Notes under the pieces: model-generated | Database searches by the model: none | The model's input: only the letters and a program-made list of their open reading frames with translations | What the model was told of the DNA's origin: nothing | Source of the DNA: Merluccius polli | Taxonomy: Eukaryota > Chordata > Actinopteri > Gadiformes > Merlucciidae | DNA length: 64,000 bases | Direction of reading: 5' to 3' | Assembly (NCBI GenBank): GCA_030340625.1 | Contig: JAOPHQ010002896.1 | Coordinates: 31,001-95,000, forward strand | Shown here: one piece after another, positions 22,459 to 32,539 of the stretch | How the letters are laid out: the number at the start of each line of letters is the position of its first letter | How positions within the stretch are numbered: the first letter of the stretch is position 1 | Translations under genes and position numbers: made by a program

Positions 22459-22520
22459 TATTAACACCATCCACCAATTAAGTCCTATTAAAACCAACCA
22501 GTCCACCAATTAATGTGTTT
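22459..22520. repeat. right half of a CCACCAATTAAG array
   Basis: ATTAACACCATCCACCAATT and CCACCAATTAATG match the units at 21653-21735. Confidence 0.65.
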
Positions 22521-22654
22521 CAGTTGTAGGAGTGGTAGTCACTGAGCAGTACTGATATTATCACAAGTCAAAGGGCGGAAGGGGCTGCTGTGCTCCATGG
22601 ACCAATCTGGATACAAATGGGAGGGAGGGAGCTAGACTGGTAAAAGCAACGCTT

Positions 22655-22800
22655 TGGATCAGACAACTGAGCAGGAATGAAGAGCGGGGTCTAGCATCCG
22701 GAAGGGTTGCCGGCACAATTCTGCGCTCCATGGTGTAAGTGTTGGTGGTTGACTCGGCTGCTGGGTGAATGTGAATGGTGATGATGATCTAAAGCCAATG
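22655..22800 (+). mobile_element. degenerate tRNA-derived SINE, family B
   Basis: AGAGCGGGGTCTAGCATCCG followed by GAAGGGTTGCCGGCACAATT resembles the A-box to B-box region of the fish SINE class in which CCGGAAGGTTGCCGGTTCGA is typical. The body ends CTGGGTGAATGTGAATGG. It appears related to 55315-55530. The B box is damaged. Confidence 0.45.
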
Positions 22801-22937
22801 GAGTGTGGTGCTCTCTTGACCATGGCCGCCGCCGCCGAACTGCACGGTGTAAACATCACCTTTAGCGAGTCTCAGTGTGTCAAATGTTCTGCCTTGTGCG
22901 TCTAAACATGACAACTGACACTATGGCGGAGAAGAGA

Positions 22938-23060
22938 CGACTCCTCTCTCTCCCTCTCTCCCCCTCTCTCTCCTCTATCTCTTTCTCTCTACCCATCTCA
23001 TTCCCCCCTTTCCCACCTCTCTCTCCTCTCACTCTCTGTGTTCAGTGCCTCTCTCCTCTC
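22938..23060. repeat. pyrimidine-rich (CT)n tract
   Basis: CTCTCTCCC mixtures on the plus strand. Confidence 0.85.
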
Positions 23061-23308
23061 ATTAGATAGACTGAGTTAGAGTTTGCTTCGAGGGGAGAAG
23101 TGGGAGGCAAATCCTGCAGCTCTAGGCATGGCGGAGATGAGATCCGCCTAATGGACCCTTTGGTGTATTGAGCAGTGTATCTCTCGGCCAACTTCAAAGA
23201 GACTGAAGTCTGAAGCTGCTCATGCTGGAGACAAGGCGCAACCACCAGATCAGTGATTGGAAAGCTCAATAGAACGGCGGCACTATCCTAAGTGTGTGTG
23301 TGTGTTGA

Positions 23309-23335
23309 GGGTGGTGGTGGTGGTGGTGGTGGTGG
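23309..23335. repeat. (GGT)n microsatellite
   Basis: Nine GGT triplets. Confidence 0.93.
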
Positions 23336-23520
23336 GAGGTCGAGTCAGGTGGAGGTTGATCGAGGTAGGGTTGTGTTTTTTTCCTTTGGGTGTGTTAAGG
23401 GGGGGGAGTCATAGTCTTCAGTTTCTAGATGTTGATATTGACAGGTTATGAAGACGTTATTGATAGGTTATGATGAAGTTATTGACAGGTGATGAAGAAG
23501 CTATTGACAGGTTTTGATGA

Positions 23521-23650
23521 AGTAATAAGGTCAGATAGTACTATTGATCCCAGAAGGGGGAACTCGGGTGCCACAGCAGTAATAAAAAGAGATCAGAATT
23601 TAAAACAATAAAAGGACAGAAAATGAACAGAGCATAATATTATTATAATA
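23521..23650. mobile_element. LINE-tail-like dispersed repeat, copy 1
   Basis: CAGATAGTACTATTGATCCC, GAACTCGGGTGCCACAGCAG and TAATAAAAAGAGATCAGAAT match the layout of 52022-52150. They also match, from memory, fish repeats reading ACTTTATTGATCCC ... GGGAAATTCAGGTGTCACAG, usually attributed to non-LTR retrotransposon 3' ends. Confidence 0.55.
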
Positions 23651-23659
23651 CTATATTAA

Positions 23660-24180
23660 ACTCCTGACGACGCTTGCCAGAACCGTGCCAGACGGCTCCT
23701 CGGCGAGGCCGATCACACCTGTGTGTACAGGTGTGTACTTCTATCACGCACCTCACAAACATAACCCTTCCACGCATGGCGGGGCACGACGCGGCCGATG
23801 CAGGCAACAGAAACACCTGTTCTTCATCTCCATCTTGTAGCTAACCACAGGCTAAATGTTTCCCCGGCAGCCTCTGGTCGGCGGGTCCCAGAGTGGTGCT
23901 CCTCTCCGGGGGAACATTACCTGTAATCAGAGAGATCTGCTGAGCCAGCGTTCATCCAGTAATTAGCACCTCCGCCCTCTGCAGACTCCCCCAGGGACGA
24001 GCTGCTGCTGCTGGGGCAGCAGCAGCAGCATCCTGCACGCGATCATTACACAAACACAACCATGCACACAGTTATTATGCATACACAACCATGTGCTCAG
24101 TTATTTCACATACACAACCATGCACATGCAATTACTACTATATATACTGTATACGCGTGTGCAAGAAATAATCACAAAGG
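23660..24180. other. unique DNA with short CA-rich and CAACCATGCACA repeats
   Basis: No exon is supported. Short repeats of ACACAACCATGCACA occur at about 24050-24130 and again at 25262-25318. Confidence 0.5.
24001..24029. repeat. CTG/CAG hairpin
   Basis: GCTGCTGCTGCTG at 24001-24013 pairs exactly with CAGCAGCAGCAGC at 24017-24029 around a GGG loop. Confidence 0.95.
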
Positions 24181-24187
24181 CAACCAA

Positions 24188-24188
<1 letters not shown>

Positions 24189-24230
<42 letters not shown>
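24189..24230. repeat. (TA)n microsatellite, left of element
   Basis: About 21 TA repeats. The run resumes at 24582 beyond the element. Confidence 0.95.
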
Positions 24231-24231
<1 letters not shown>

Positions 24232-24238
24232 GGTATAT

Positions 24239-24578
24239 TAGTGGTGGGCATAGATTAATTTGTTTAATCTAGATTAATCTCACTGTAATCTTGGAATTAA
24301 TCTAGATTAATCTAGATTAAAATGGCTTATTTGAATTCTGTCGAAGGCATTCATAATATGTGTGTGCTACCTAAATAATGACTAAAAGTAAGTCTGCGCG
24401 ATCGTGACCCACCCCAGACCTACGACCGACGGGGGGGGGGGGGGGGGGTCACCGGGCAGAGGACGCAGCCGTTCCGCAGCGCAGCCGTTCCGCAAATAGA
24501 TTAACAGCGATAATTTTTTTATCGCGCGATAAGAGTCTCGCGTTATCGCAGCGCGTTAACGCCGATAACGGCCCACCA

Positions 24579-24581
<3 letters not shown>
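24239..24581. mobile_element. non-autonomous DNA transposon inside a TA repeat
   Basis: TAGTGGTGGGC (24239-24249) and GCCCACCACTA (24571-24581) are exact 11-bp terminal inverted repeats. The interior has repeated TTAATCTAGATTAATC, a G run at 24431-24449, and CG-rich GCGCGATAAG / GCGTTATCGC palindromic stretches. A hAT-like origin is inferred from the TA-starting ends. The target duplication cannot be read because both flanks are TA repeats. Confidence 0.8.

Positions 24582-24648
<67 letters not shown>
24582..24648. repeat. (TA)n microsatellite, right of element
   Basis: About 30 TA repeats. Confidence 0.95.
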
Positions 24649-24649
24649 G

Positions 24650-25318
24650 TCAGAGTGCAGAGAAGCTCGAGGAATCAGTGATAGTGCATAGCAGGAGATA
24701 GTAACGTGATATATTTTCTAAATTCAACACAAGAGCTAAAACAGCGCAAGTCCGTTGATGAGATGTCGGGTCTTCAGGTGGTTTTTGTTTGCAGATAGGG
24801 AGGGATACTGCAGATGTTTCTGGAGCTAGGGGAGATATGTAGCAAGGGAGCTATAGTTTGACTATTGAGGTTTCACCGTGAGAAGAATCTGGACTGTGAA
24901 AGATTTCCATGCAGTGGAGGCACTTCCCTAAATAATCACAGAAACTATACACAGTCACACCGTCGCTCAGCTCACCTCTTGTCTATTGTTAAATCTGAGC
25001 TGTTTCTTTAGTGCAACCCGTCTGTCTGGCGGTCTCCAGGTGTTGACTGTCGATGAGCCAACGTTGTAGCTGAGTTTCTCTTCTTCCCAACAGAACCAGA
25101 TACTCAAGAAAAAGTCCATCTGATTTGTGTAGTCCTCAATCGCAGTTGCAGTCTGTAAGGGATTCACAGGTAGGCAGCAGCTTGACAACGCTTGACGACG
25201 GCGTTAGTCCCGCCCGCCGGTGCTGATTGGATAATCGCTTTTTCAGCCAAGAAACCACAGTTTCAACCACAACCAACAATTATTACACATATGCAACCAT
25301 GCACACAATTATTACACA
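24650..25318. other. unique DNA, no gene recognised
   Basis: The minus-strand frame 24967-25188 has no recognisable domain. No repeat is evident except short CA-rich words near 25262-25318. Confidence 0.5.
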
Positions 25319-25326
25319 CAATCTAG

Positions 25327-26010
25327 TAGGGGTGACCCTGAATAGTCGACTATTCGACGATTTGATCTAAGGAGCCTGATTCGACTGCCAATCTCATAGT
25401 CGAATCATCGGCAAAACACAGGATCATTCCATTCGGGCTATAGGCGGTGCTGAATGTCTGATTTTATATATAGTTTCTTTCTCACAATAAATCATGATAT
25501 ATAGCCTATTTTTGTATAAATATCAAGTGCTGCCGCAGCGCCGCAGCGCGTCTATGACACAAGTGCCGCGCCGCAGCGCGGCTGTGTGCTAGGGGCGGCA
25601 CTTGTGTCAACAGGAATATAGTCGTCTCCGGAGCAGAAGAAAAGAAAAAGAAAAGAAAAAAGCGCCTTTTCGGCGGCACTTGGCACGCGGCGACGCTGTG
25701 AAATAGGACAGTGGTGTGAAGTGTAGCGGGGCGCCTGCCGCCGCCGGTGTGGGGGTGTACATAGAAAATAATAGGGGCGGCTGTTTTGACGCGCGCCGAA
25801 CGGCCTCGAAATTGTAATCGAAATTGTTTAATTGAGTGTATCAGCTCTTTAGTCTGGTGTGGAAAAAATAGAAGCCAATGTCGTAAATGAGAATATGGAT
25901 CAATGAGCAAAAAAAAAAAGATAAAAACATGATTTGACGATCAGTCGACTATAGGCAAGACTTGACGAATCAGATTCGACTATGTAAATTCTTAGTCAGC
26001 GACACCCCTA
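25327..26010. mobile_element. non-autonomous hAT element with intact target duplication
   Basis: The terminal inverted repeats TAGGGGTG (25327-25334) and CACCCCTA (26003-26010) are flanked by an exact 8-bp duplication CAATCTAG at 25319-25326 and 26011-26018, the hallmark of hAT insertion. Subterminal AGTCGACTATTCGACG and GATTCGACTATG repeats and an internal stem (GACACAAGTGCCGC at 25556-25569 with its complement at 25595-25608) are typical of hAT ends and MITEs. The 134-codon minus frame inside is not a transposase. Confidence 0.93.
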
Positions 26011-26336
26011 CAATCTAGATATATACACCCCAATAAATATATAGTAACACATGCAATCATATACCTCAAATGCACTGAGAAACCTTACGAAGACAGAATC
26101 ACACGCACTTAATAGTCCTCATTGAGCTCCACTAAAGCTGAGTTCACGCCACACGAGTTTAGCCTCATTTTCCACTCCAGCCGCACCTCGGAGGTGTATC
26201 GTAGCGCGCTCCCGTGAGCGATGATGGTGTAGTGCGAACCACTCAGCGACGTGATCTGAGAGGCGCGCTGATGTGTCGCCGAGGCCCCAGAGATTATCGA
26301 GCAGGTAAGATATCTGTAGTGTGAAAGGTGTTGCGA

Positions 26337-26663
26337 CCGGTGTTACACCGAATTCTGCGACCCACCGAAATATGTGACCCCAGGGGGCGCTGTTGCACAT
26401 TTTCTGCAACATGCACGAGTTTGAAGCGTAGACAGGCATGAAGTCGTTCACGTGCGGAAACATGCACGAGCTGAAAGGGTATCGTCATCGATCACTCGGA
26501 ATGGGTATATTCGTTTTGTGACACCGGGCAATACTTTCTTTCTTGATAGCGTCTTACTGACTGCCTGTCTACGCTTCAAACTCGTGCATGTTGCAGAAAA
26601 TGTGCAACAGCGCCCCCTGGGGTCACATATTTCGGTGGGTCGCAGAATTCGGTGTAACACCGG
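26337..26663. mobile_element. fold-back element with perfect 102-bp inverted repeats
   Basis: Bases 26337-26438 are the exact reverse complement of 26562-26663, with a 123-bp interior. The outer ends start CCGGTGTTACACCG, itself a small palindrome. Each arm carries CCCCAGGGGGCGCTG, close to a CTCF core. No target duplication is obvious and no transposase is present. A recent non-autonomous DNA transposon or a locally generated palindrome are both possible. Confidence 0.85.
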
Positions 26664-26669
26664 CACTGA

Positions 26670-27000
26670 TGGCAGCGACGGCCTACAGCCAGTGGGAGCG
26701 CAAGACATGCGGAGAGAGGAAAACGAGGGAGAGGAAGTTCAGTTACGCCGACAACAGATCATCAGCAAGCATGGCGGCTACCTGTGTTTTTGCTGCGCGC
26801 GTCTCCCCAACTATTTCTCTTCCTTGTTTTTTCTTGCTTGACATCAGCACACAAACAACTTGGATTGCTAGCTTCTTGCGGCGGATGTCCATTTTTGGGA
26901 AGCGCCGCTTCTCGCGCGTGTGTTTCCGAGACTAAACGTAGTTTGGAGACCAGGCAGGATCGTCAGTCAGGGAGTCCTCCTTGTGAAAAACATCCTGTGA
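26670..27000. other. unique DNA, no gene recognised
   Basis: Overlapping plus frames continue from the inverted repeat without a recognisable domain. Nothing is supported. Confidence 0.5.
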
Positions 27001-27007
27001 TGTGCGA

Positions 27008-27034
27008 CCCCCCCCCCCCCCCCCCCCCCCCCCC
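27008..27034. repeat. poly-C (27)
   Basis: Twenty-seven consecutive C. The length may be unreliable in assembly. Confidence 0.95.
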
Positions 27035-27065
27035 GTCGCCGAACCAATGACATGCTGGCTACGTT

Positions 27066-27246
27066 CGGGCAGCATGGTGTTAGTGGTTAGGATGTTCTTT
27101 CTCCCAGCAGAAAGGTACTGGGTTTGATCCCCCAATGTCCACAACCTACCTATAGTCATAATGGAGTAAGATGCCCTAACCCCTAGCTGCTCCATAATGA
27201 ACTGTTTCTGAATCTACAGCAAGTCTCTTCGGCTAAAAAGCTTTAC
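27066..27246 (+). mobile_element. tRNA-derived SINE, family A, copy 3 (best head)
   Basis: GGGCAGCATGGTGTTAGTGG and GGTACTGGGTTTGATCCCCC give A- and B-box-like elements at normal tRNA spacing. The body (AGATGCCCTAACCCCTAGCT) and a decayed tail CTTCGGCTAAAAAGC follow. This copy has the clearest tRNA-like head of the four. Confidence 0.8.
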
Positions 27247-27249
27247 ACC

Positions 27250-27660
27250 ATTTGACACGCCAGATCTGCTGGAATAAAACAGTATGTTTAGTTCACGCGC
27301 CGTTTTAAACATTCATTTAGGGAGAGATTTATAACACTTTAGGCCTTTGGCTTCCTAGACTATATACATTTACATTCCCATGTACATCATCCTGGTATTT
27401 TACTATAGAGGTCTGTGTTTCACCCCGTTCACAGCAAGATATATGCACCTGTCTGGACATTAAGTGTCACTCGGTTGCCTTTGTGATTATATGTTTAGTG
27501 TGTGATTATGTTACTTAAACGGAGACAAATTATGTTTCCATTCGATGAAGACCCAAGCGATGCCAAGCGGCGAGATGAAGCAATAAAGCAGGACATTAAG
27601 GTTCGGGAGGGGGGGTGTATTTAGATACAACAAGCGCCATAAAATAAAGTCATAAAATAG
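27250..27660. other. AT-rich unique DNA, no gene recognised
   Basis: No repeat or exon signal. Confidence 0.5.
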
Positions 27661-27669
27661 CCCTCCAAA

Positions 27670-28370
27670 TGAAATGCCCAGTATCTACCACACCTCCTCC
27701 TCTTCCTCCCCACACTGCCCCTCCGGCTCTCCCCCAGTATCTATCACACACCGCCCACGACTCCTCCTCCTCACTTACACACACACTTACATACCCCACC
27801 TCCTCCTCTTCCACCCCCGACATAGCAGGCCACCTCGTCCTCCTCCCCACTACCTACTGCTCCTCCTCCTCCTCACCCCCCAGTACCACCTACTCCTCAC
27901 CATCCCCACTACCTACCCCACCTCCTCCTCTTTCTAACCCCCCCCCCCACTACTTACTGCTCCTCCTCCCCACCCCTCAGTACCACCTCCTCCTCTCTAT
28001 CCCCACTACCTACCTACCACACCTCCTCCTACCCTCACATACCTTCCACTCCTCCTCCTCCTCCTCCTGCTCCTCACCCCCAGTACCTACCTCACCTCCT
28101 CCTCGTCCACCCCCGACATAGCAGGCCTCCTCCTCCTCCCCACTACCTACTGCTCCTCCACCTCACCCCCTAGTACCACCTCCTCCTCTCCATCCCCACT
28201 GCCTACCCCACCTCCTCCTCTTTCTAACCCCCCCCCCCCCCCCCCCACTACTTACTGGTCCTCCTCCCCACCCCCTGAGTACCACCTCCTCCTCTTCCTC
28301 CTCACGGCCAGTTCCTACCCCACCTCCCTCTCCTCCTTCTCTCCTTCCCCTCCTGCAATCTATGTTCCCC
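27670..28370. repeat. (CTC)n-rich minisatellite with CACTACCTAC units
   Basis: Variable units combine CACCTCCTCCTC, CCCCCAGTACCACC and CCACTACCTACTGC. C runs occur near 27939-27948 and 28230-28246. The long Pro/Ser frames are compositional. Confidence 0.9.
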
Positions 28371-29060
28371 TGATATGGGACTCCTCTCCCTCTCCCTCTG
28401 TAAATCCACAATGTGGTCTCCATTGATCTATTTATTAATTGTTGAAGACATCCCAGATATACATTTCAGATTTTCTGTGTGAAGTGCCTTAGGGTGATCT
28501 TATGAGCCTAATTAAAGTTGGCCTAATTAAAGTTGCATTTTGCTTTAAAGAGTCCACTGTCCAGCAGAGCACCCGCAGCAGTCTGGAGGGAATCAACCTG
28601 ATTTTCAAAATAAAAGCCTCGAGTGTATTCCTTAGTTTGATAATGGAGCTGAGAGCTGCAGACCTTTGGCAGCACAGTACACCCCCGCAAAATCTTTGTC
28701 ATGCTCAGAGTGTGTTTTCCACATTGCTTCTGGAAGTAATAAATCATCGTTGTGATATATTGGTAATTTCAGCTGATTGTTGTTGTGATTCTGTAAATAG
28801 TTGATGTCCCTGTCTATTCACTTACAATGGGCTGTAAGTCTCGAGGCAAAGGGACGGAAGTTCAAATCAATAGCATAAGCGAATGCATGTATCGACTGTA
28901 TCACCGCTTCTCAAAATAAACATTATAGACATTTAAGAGCTTTAATATTTCAGTTTACCCCTACAAGCTATCCCACATTTGTCATGTTATTTTTCCCCCA
29001 CACTTTTAATGAAAATAACCTTTAATTCATGTCCACCAGTGACTCTTTTAGTTGGATAAA
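28370..29060. other. AT-rich unique DNA with a duplicated homeodomain-type site
   Basis: The composition is even with no repeat other than the 15-bp duplication at 28506-28535. This stretch looks like a candidate conserved non-coding element. No gene is supported. Confidence 0.45.
28506..28535. promoter_or_regulatory. tandem 15-bp duplication with TAATTA core
   Basis: GCCTAATTAAAGTTG occurs twice exactly, head to tail. TAATTA is the classical homeodomain core, so this gives two sites 15 bp apart. Confidence 0.4.
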
Positions 29061-29067
29061 AGGGGCT

Positions 29068-29890
29068 GTGGTCTTGGGGTGGGTGTGGTCTCTATCGGGG
29101 CGTGGTCTTGGGGACAGGCTTGGTGGTCTCCATGGTGGGTGTAGTCTGTATCGGGGCGTGGTCTTGGGGACAGGCGTGGTGGTCTCCATGCTGGGTGTAG
29201 TCTGTATCGGGGCGTGGTCTTGGGGACAGGCGTGGTGGTCTCCATGCTGGGTGTAGTCTGTATCGGGGCGTGGTCTTGGGGACAGGCTTGGTGGTCTCCA
29301 TGGTGGGTGTAGTCTCTATCGGGCCGTGGTCTTGGGGACAGGCGTGGTGGTCTCCATGGTGGGTGTAGTCTCTATCGGGGCGTGGTCTTGGGGACAGGCG
29401 TGGTGGTCTCCATGCTGGGTGTAGTCTCTATCGGGGCGTGGTCTTGGGGACAGGCGTGGTGGTCTCCATGGTGGGTGTAGTCTCTATCGGGCCGTGGTCT
29501 AGGGGACAGGCGTGGTGGTCTCCATGGTGGGTGTAGTCTCTATCGGGGCGTGGTCTTGGGGACAGGCGTGGTGGTCTCCATGCTGGGTGTAGTCTGTATC
29601 GGGGCGTGGTCTTGGGGACAGGCGTGGTGGTCTCCATGCTGGGTGTAGTCTGTATCGGGGCGTGGTCTTGGGGACAGGCGTGGTGGTCTCCATGGTGGGT
29701 GTAGTCTCTATCGGGGCGTGGTCTTGGGGACAGGCGTGGTGGTCTCCATGCTGGGTGTAGTCTGTATCGGGGCGTGGTCTTGGGGACAGGCGTGGTGGTC
29801 TCCATGGTGGGTGTAGTCTCTATCGGGGCATGGTCTTGGGGACAGGTGTGGTGGTCTCCATGGTGGGTGTGGTCTCTATCGGGGCGTGGT
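29068..29890. repeat. 56-bp minisatellite carrying GGGCGTGG
   Basis: About 14 units contain GGTGGGTGTAGTCT, TATCGGGGCGTGGTCTTGG and GGACAGGCGTGGTGGTC. The copies differ mainly at TCTCTATC/TCTGTATC and CATGG/CATGC. Each carries a GGGCGTGG KLF/Sp-like word. Frames over it are artefacts. Confidence 0.95.
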
Positions 29891-30115
29891 CTTCTTCCAG
29901 AGGGATGGGGTCATCTGGAGGGGCGTGGCCTCTAGCAGGGGAGTGGTCTTCGTGTGAGGGGGCGTGGTATCCAGGATAGGAGTGGTCTTTGACAGAGGTG
30001 TGTTCTTTGAGATGGGTGTGGTTTTCAACAGATGGGCGTGGTTTTCAACAAGTGGGCGTGGTTTTCAGCAAGTGGGCGTGGTTTTCAGCATGTGGGCGTG
30101 GTCCTCATGGGGGGT
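29891..30115. repeat. 20-bp minisatellite AGTGGGCGTGGTTTTCAGCA
   Basis: Degenerate units with GGGCGTGG at their core continue from the 56-bp array and appear to share its origin. Confidence 0.85.
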
Positions 30116-30119
30116 GTGA

Positions 30120-30370
30120 GCTACAGCGGGTATTCGACAGGTGTTGGAATTAAATATGCATGAAACAGAACAGGCCTGGGAGCATGGGACTCTCTCACTC
30201 CCTCAGGTACCCAATGACTCTCCACCAATTTGGCAAATTATATTTCCATAATTTTCTCTTTATTGCACTTGTTAGAGCAGTAGAGATTAATGTACCTGCC
30301 GCGATAATTCACCCTGACAAGCTCCATTCTTTCTCTGACCGCCAGGAAAAAGTTTAGCTATTCACAAGCC
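30120..30370. other. short unique block, no gene recognised
   Basis: Even AT-rich composition (TTGGCAAATTATATTTCCAT near 30228). It could be regulatory. No exon signal. Confidence 0.4.
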
Positions 30371-30375
30371 TCTTA

Positions 30376-30398
30376 AGAGAGAGGGAGAGGGAGAGAGA

Positions 30399-30466
<68 letters not shown>

Positions 30467-30489
30467 GAGAGGGAGAGGGAGAGAGAGAG

Positions 30490-30540
<51 letters not shown>

Positions 30541-30760
30541 GGGGGGGGGGGTGGAGCAATACACAGAGCTGAGGAAGAGGGAGAAAGAGAGAGGAAGAGA
30601 GAGAGGAGAGGAAAATGGAGAGGAGAGGAAGATAGAGGGAGAGAGATTGAGTAGAAGAGGAGGTAGATAGAGAGGAAAAGGGAGATAGAGGAGAGAAGGC
30701 GACAGAGAAGGAGGAGATAGAAGAGAGGAGGAGGCGAGAAGGAGGTAGAGGTATTGGAGA
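30376..30760. repeat. (GA)n purine tract switching into poly-G
   Basis: About 165 bp of GA ends in a run of 11 G at 30541-30551 and then continues as GGAGA-rich purine. The minus-strand Ser/Leu frames of 141-161 codons are artefacts. Confidence 0.93.
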
Positions 30761-30930
30761 GGAGGAGGTAATGTGACATGTATGTGGCAGGTGAGGAGCA
30801 GGGAGTTGGAGGAGTGACACGACCACCTGAGGAGGAGGTGCACCGCAGAGAATATCATAATGAGGAGCTTTGGGAGGAGGAGGAGGCTATGTATCTCTGG
30901 AGGCCTCTCACAGTATTTAACACCTGATGA

Positions 30931-31159
30931 GCCTGTCTGTCTGTCTGTCCGTCTGTCTGCCTCTGTCTGCCTGCCTGTCTGTCTGTCTGTCTGTCAGCCT
31001 CTCCCTCTACCTCTGTCTGCCTGTCTGCCTGTCTGTCTGTCTGTCTGTCAGCCTCTCCCTCTACCTCTGTCTGCCTGTCTGTCTGTCTGTCTGTCTGTCT
31101 GTCTGCCACTCTGTCTGTCAGCCGCTCTGTCTGTCTGTCCGTCAGCCTCTCCATCTACC

Positions 31160-31205
<46 letters not shown>

Positions 31206-31240
31206 CATCTGTCCATCTATCATCTATCTATCTGTGTGTC
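30931..31240. repeat. (TCTG)n with about 60-bp higher-order unit
   Basis: TCTG repeats interrupted by TCAGCCTCTCCCTCTACC, which recurs at about 30994, 31049 and (varied) 31142. Confidence 0.93.
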
Positions 31241-31249
31241 TGTTTCATC

Positions 31250-32250
31250 TGTTTTCATCCTGAACTCATCATCACGTATTTGAGCACCGGAGTCCTTTAG
31301 TTTTTATTAAAAGTTGTGCCAACATCAAACTCCTTGGACCGGTTCTGCGGGCGATTCTTTCATTTCTCTCTGTCCACCCCAACGGTGTCTCTGTCGACCA
31401 GGGCTTTGCCAATGAAGAGAAATTTGATATCAAAGAAAAAAGAAATGATATTAGCCAGGAGCCATGTCTGAGTACTGTCAGAGCGGAGACGTCATGAGTG
31501 ATTGGCGGTGGTTATGTGCGGCGCACGCTCGGCCGCGATGAGTGGTGTGATGTAACCGTGGCGACCGCCCGATCTGAGGCCGGTCGGTGGTTATTGCCTG
31601 ACATGGAAGCTCTTCTCCGAGCGGTATGTGTCACAAAGTAGGATGGATGGCTTCTCTCATTATTGCCGCAGCAGTTTGGGATGAGAAGGGGAACATTTTG
31701 CTATGCCGACGTGATTTATATTTTCTGGGACTCTGGGGCAGGTGAGATTTTAACTGAGAATAAATGAAAAAGGTACAAAGAAGTAGTATTAAAACCGGAG
31801 GAAAACAACCTTTCAAACCAAGTGCAGAAATTCTCCTCACAGGCTGCTGGATACCCAGAGCGCTGCACTTTTCAAGGGGAATTTCATGCAATTCATTTCA
31901 TTTTAAAGATTTATCTTATAGGATTTATATACCAAAGTTCACTGGGGGAGAAACAAACAAACAGCCACCGAGTGCCGCGCTGCGTATTAAAAAATGACTT
32001 GTGGCTGTAGGGGCTCCGGGTGCCGATATGACCCATTCATCCGCTTGACGCCGCTCCCTCGCCGCGGCCTCCACACCGGACATATTTCTCACACTGGTGT
32101 CATCGCCAGGATGTGCCAGAGCTGCAGGACGTGCTGCAGCACCAGGACGCGCCAGAGCGTGGGCCTTGGAGAAGGACGTGCTCAGGGGAGGAAAGTTCCT
32201 CTGGCGTAACTTTCCTCCACACTTCCTTCCATAAATGAGCCTGAACCCCA
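31250..32250. other. unique DNA, no gene recognised
   Basis: Mixed composition with a GC-richer part at 31990-32220. Frames on both strands (plus 31994-32209, minus 31925-32326) have no recognisable domain. No splice-flanked exon is convincing. Confidence 0.45.
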
Positions 32251-32261
32251 GAACCTGGATC

Positions 32262-32530
32262 AGTAGGGCTCCAATATATAGCTCCAATATATGGCTGCGA
32301 TATATGGCTCTAATACATAGCTCCAATATATGGCTCTAATATATAGCTCCAATATAAGGCTCCAATATATGGCTCTAATATATAGCTCCAATATAAGGCT
32401 CCAATATATGGCTCCAATATATAGCTCCAATATATGGCTCCAATATATAGCTCCAATATATGGCTCAAATATATAGCTCTAATATAGGGTGCCAATATAT
32501 GGCTCCTATAGGGCTCTCATATAGGGCTCC
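32262..32530. repeat. 13-bp minisatellite GCTCCAATATATA/G
   Basis: About 19 units alternate GCTCCAATATATA and GCTCCAATATATG. The minus-strand Tyr/Ile frame is an artefact. Confidence 0.93.
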
Positions 32531-32539
32531 AATATGGGG

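Noticed and set aside
22822..22905. ATGGCCGCCGCCGCCGAA start-like sequence
   Set aside because: Only 27 codons to a stop, and it sits directly beyond a SINE. The good context is probably chance in GC-rich DNA.
25506..25910. 134-codon minus frame inside the hAT element
   Set aside because: No BED finger or hAT catalytic residues are visible. The element is only 684 bp and non-autonomous.
27066..27140. tRNA gene
   Set aside because: A- and B-box-like words are present, but the head cannot form a clear acceptor stem and is followed by a shared SINE body. The same applies to 4667 and 55445-55530.
31925..32326. 133-codon minus frame
   Set aside because: Its first part is the 13-bp repeat and the rest has no domain.
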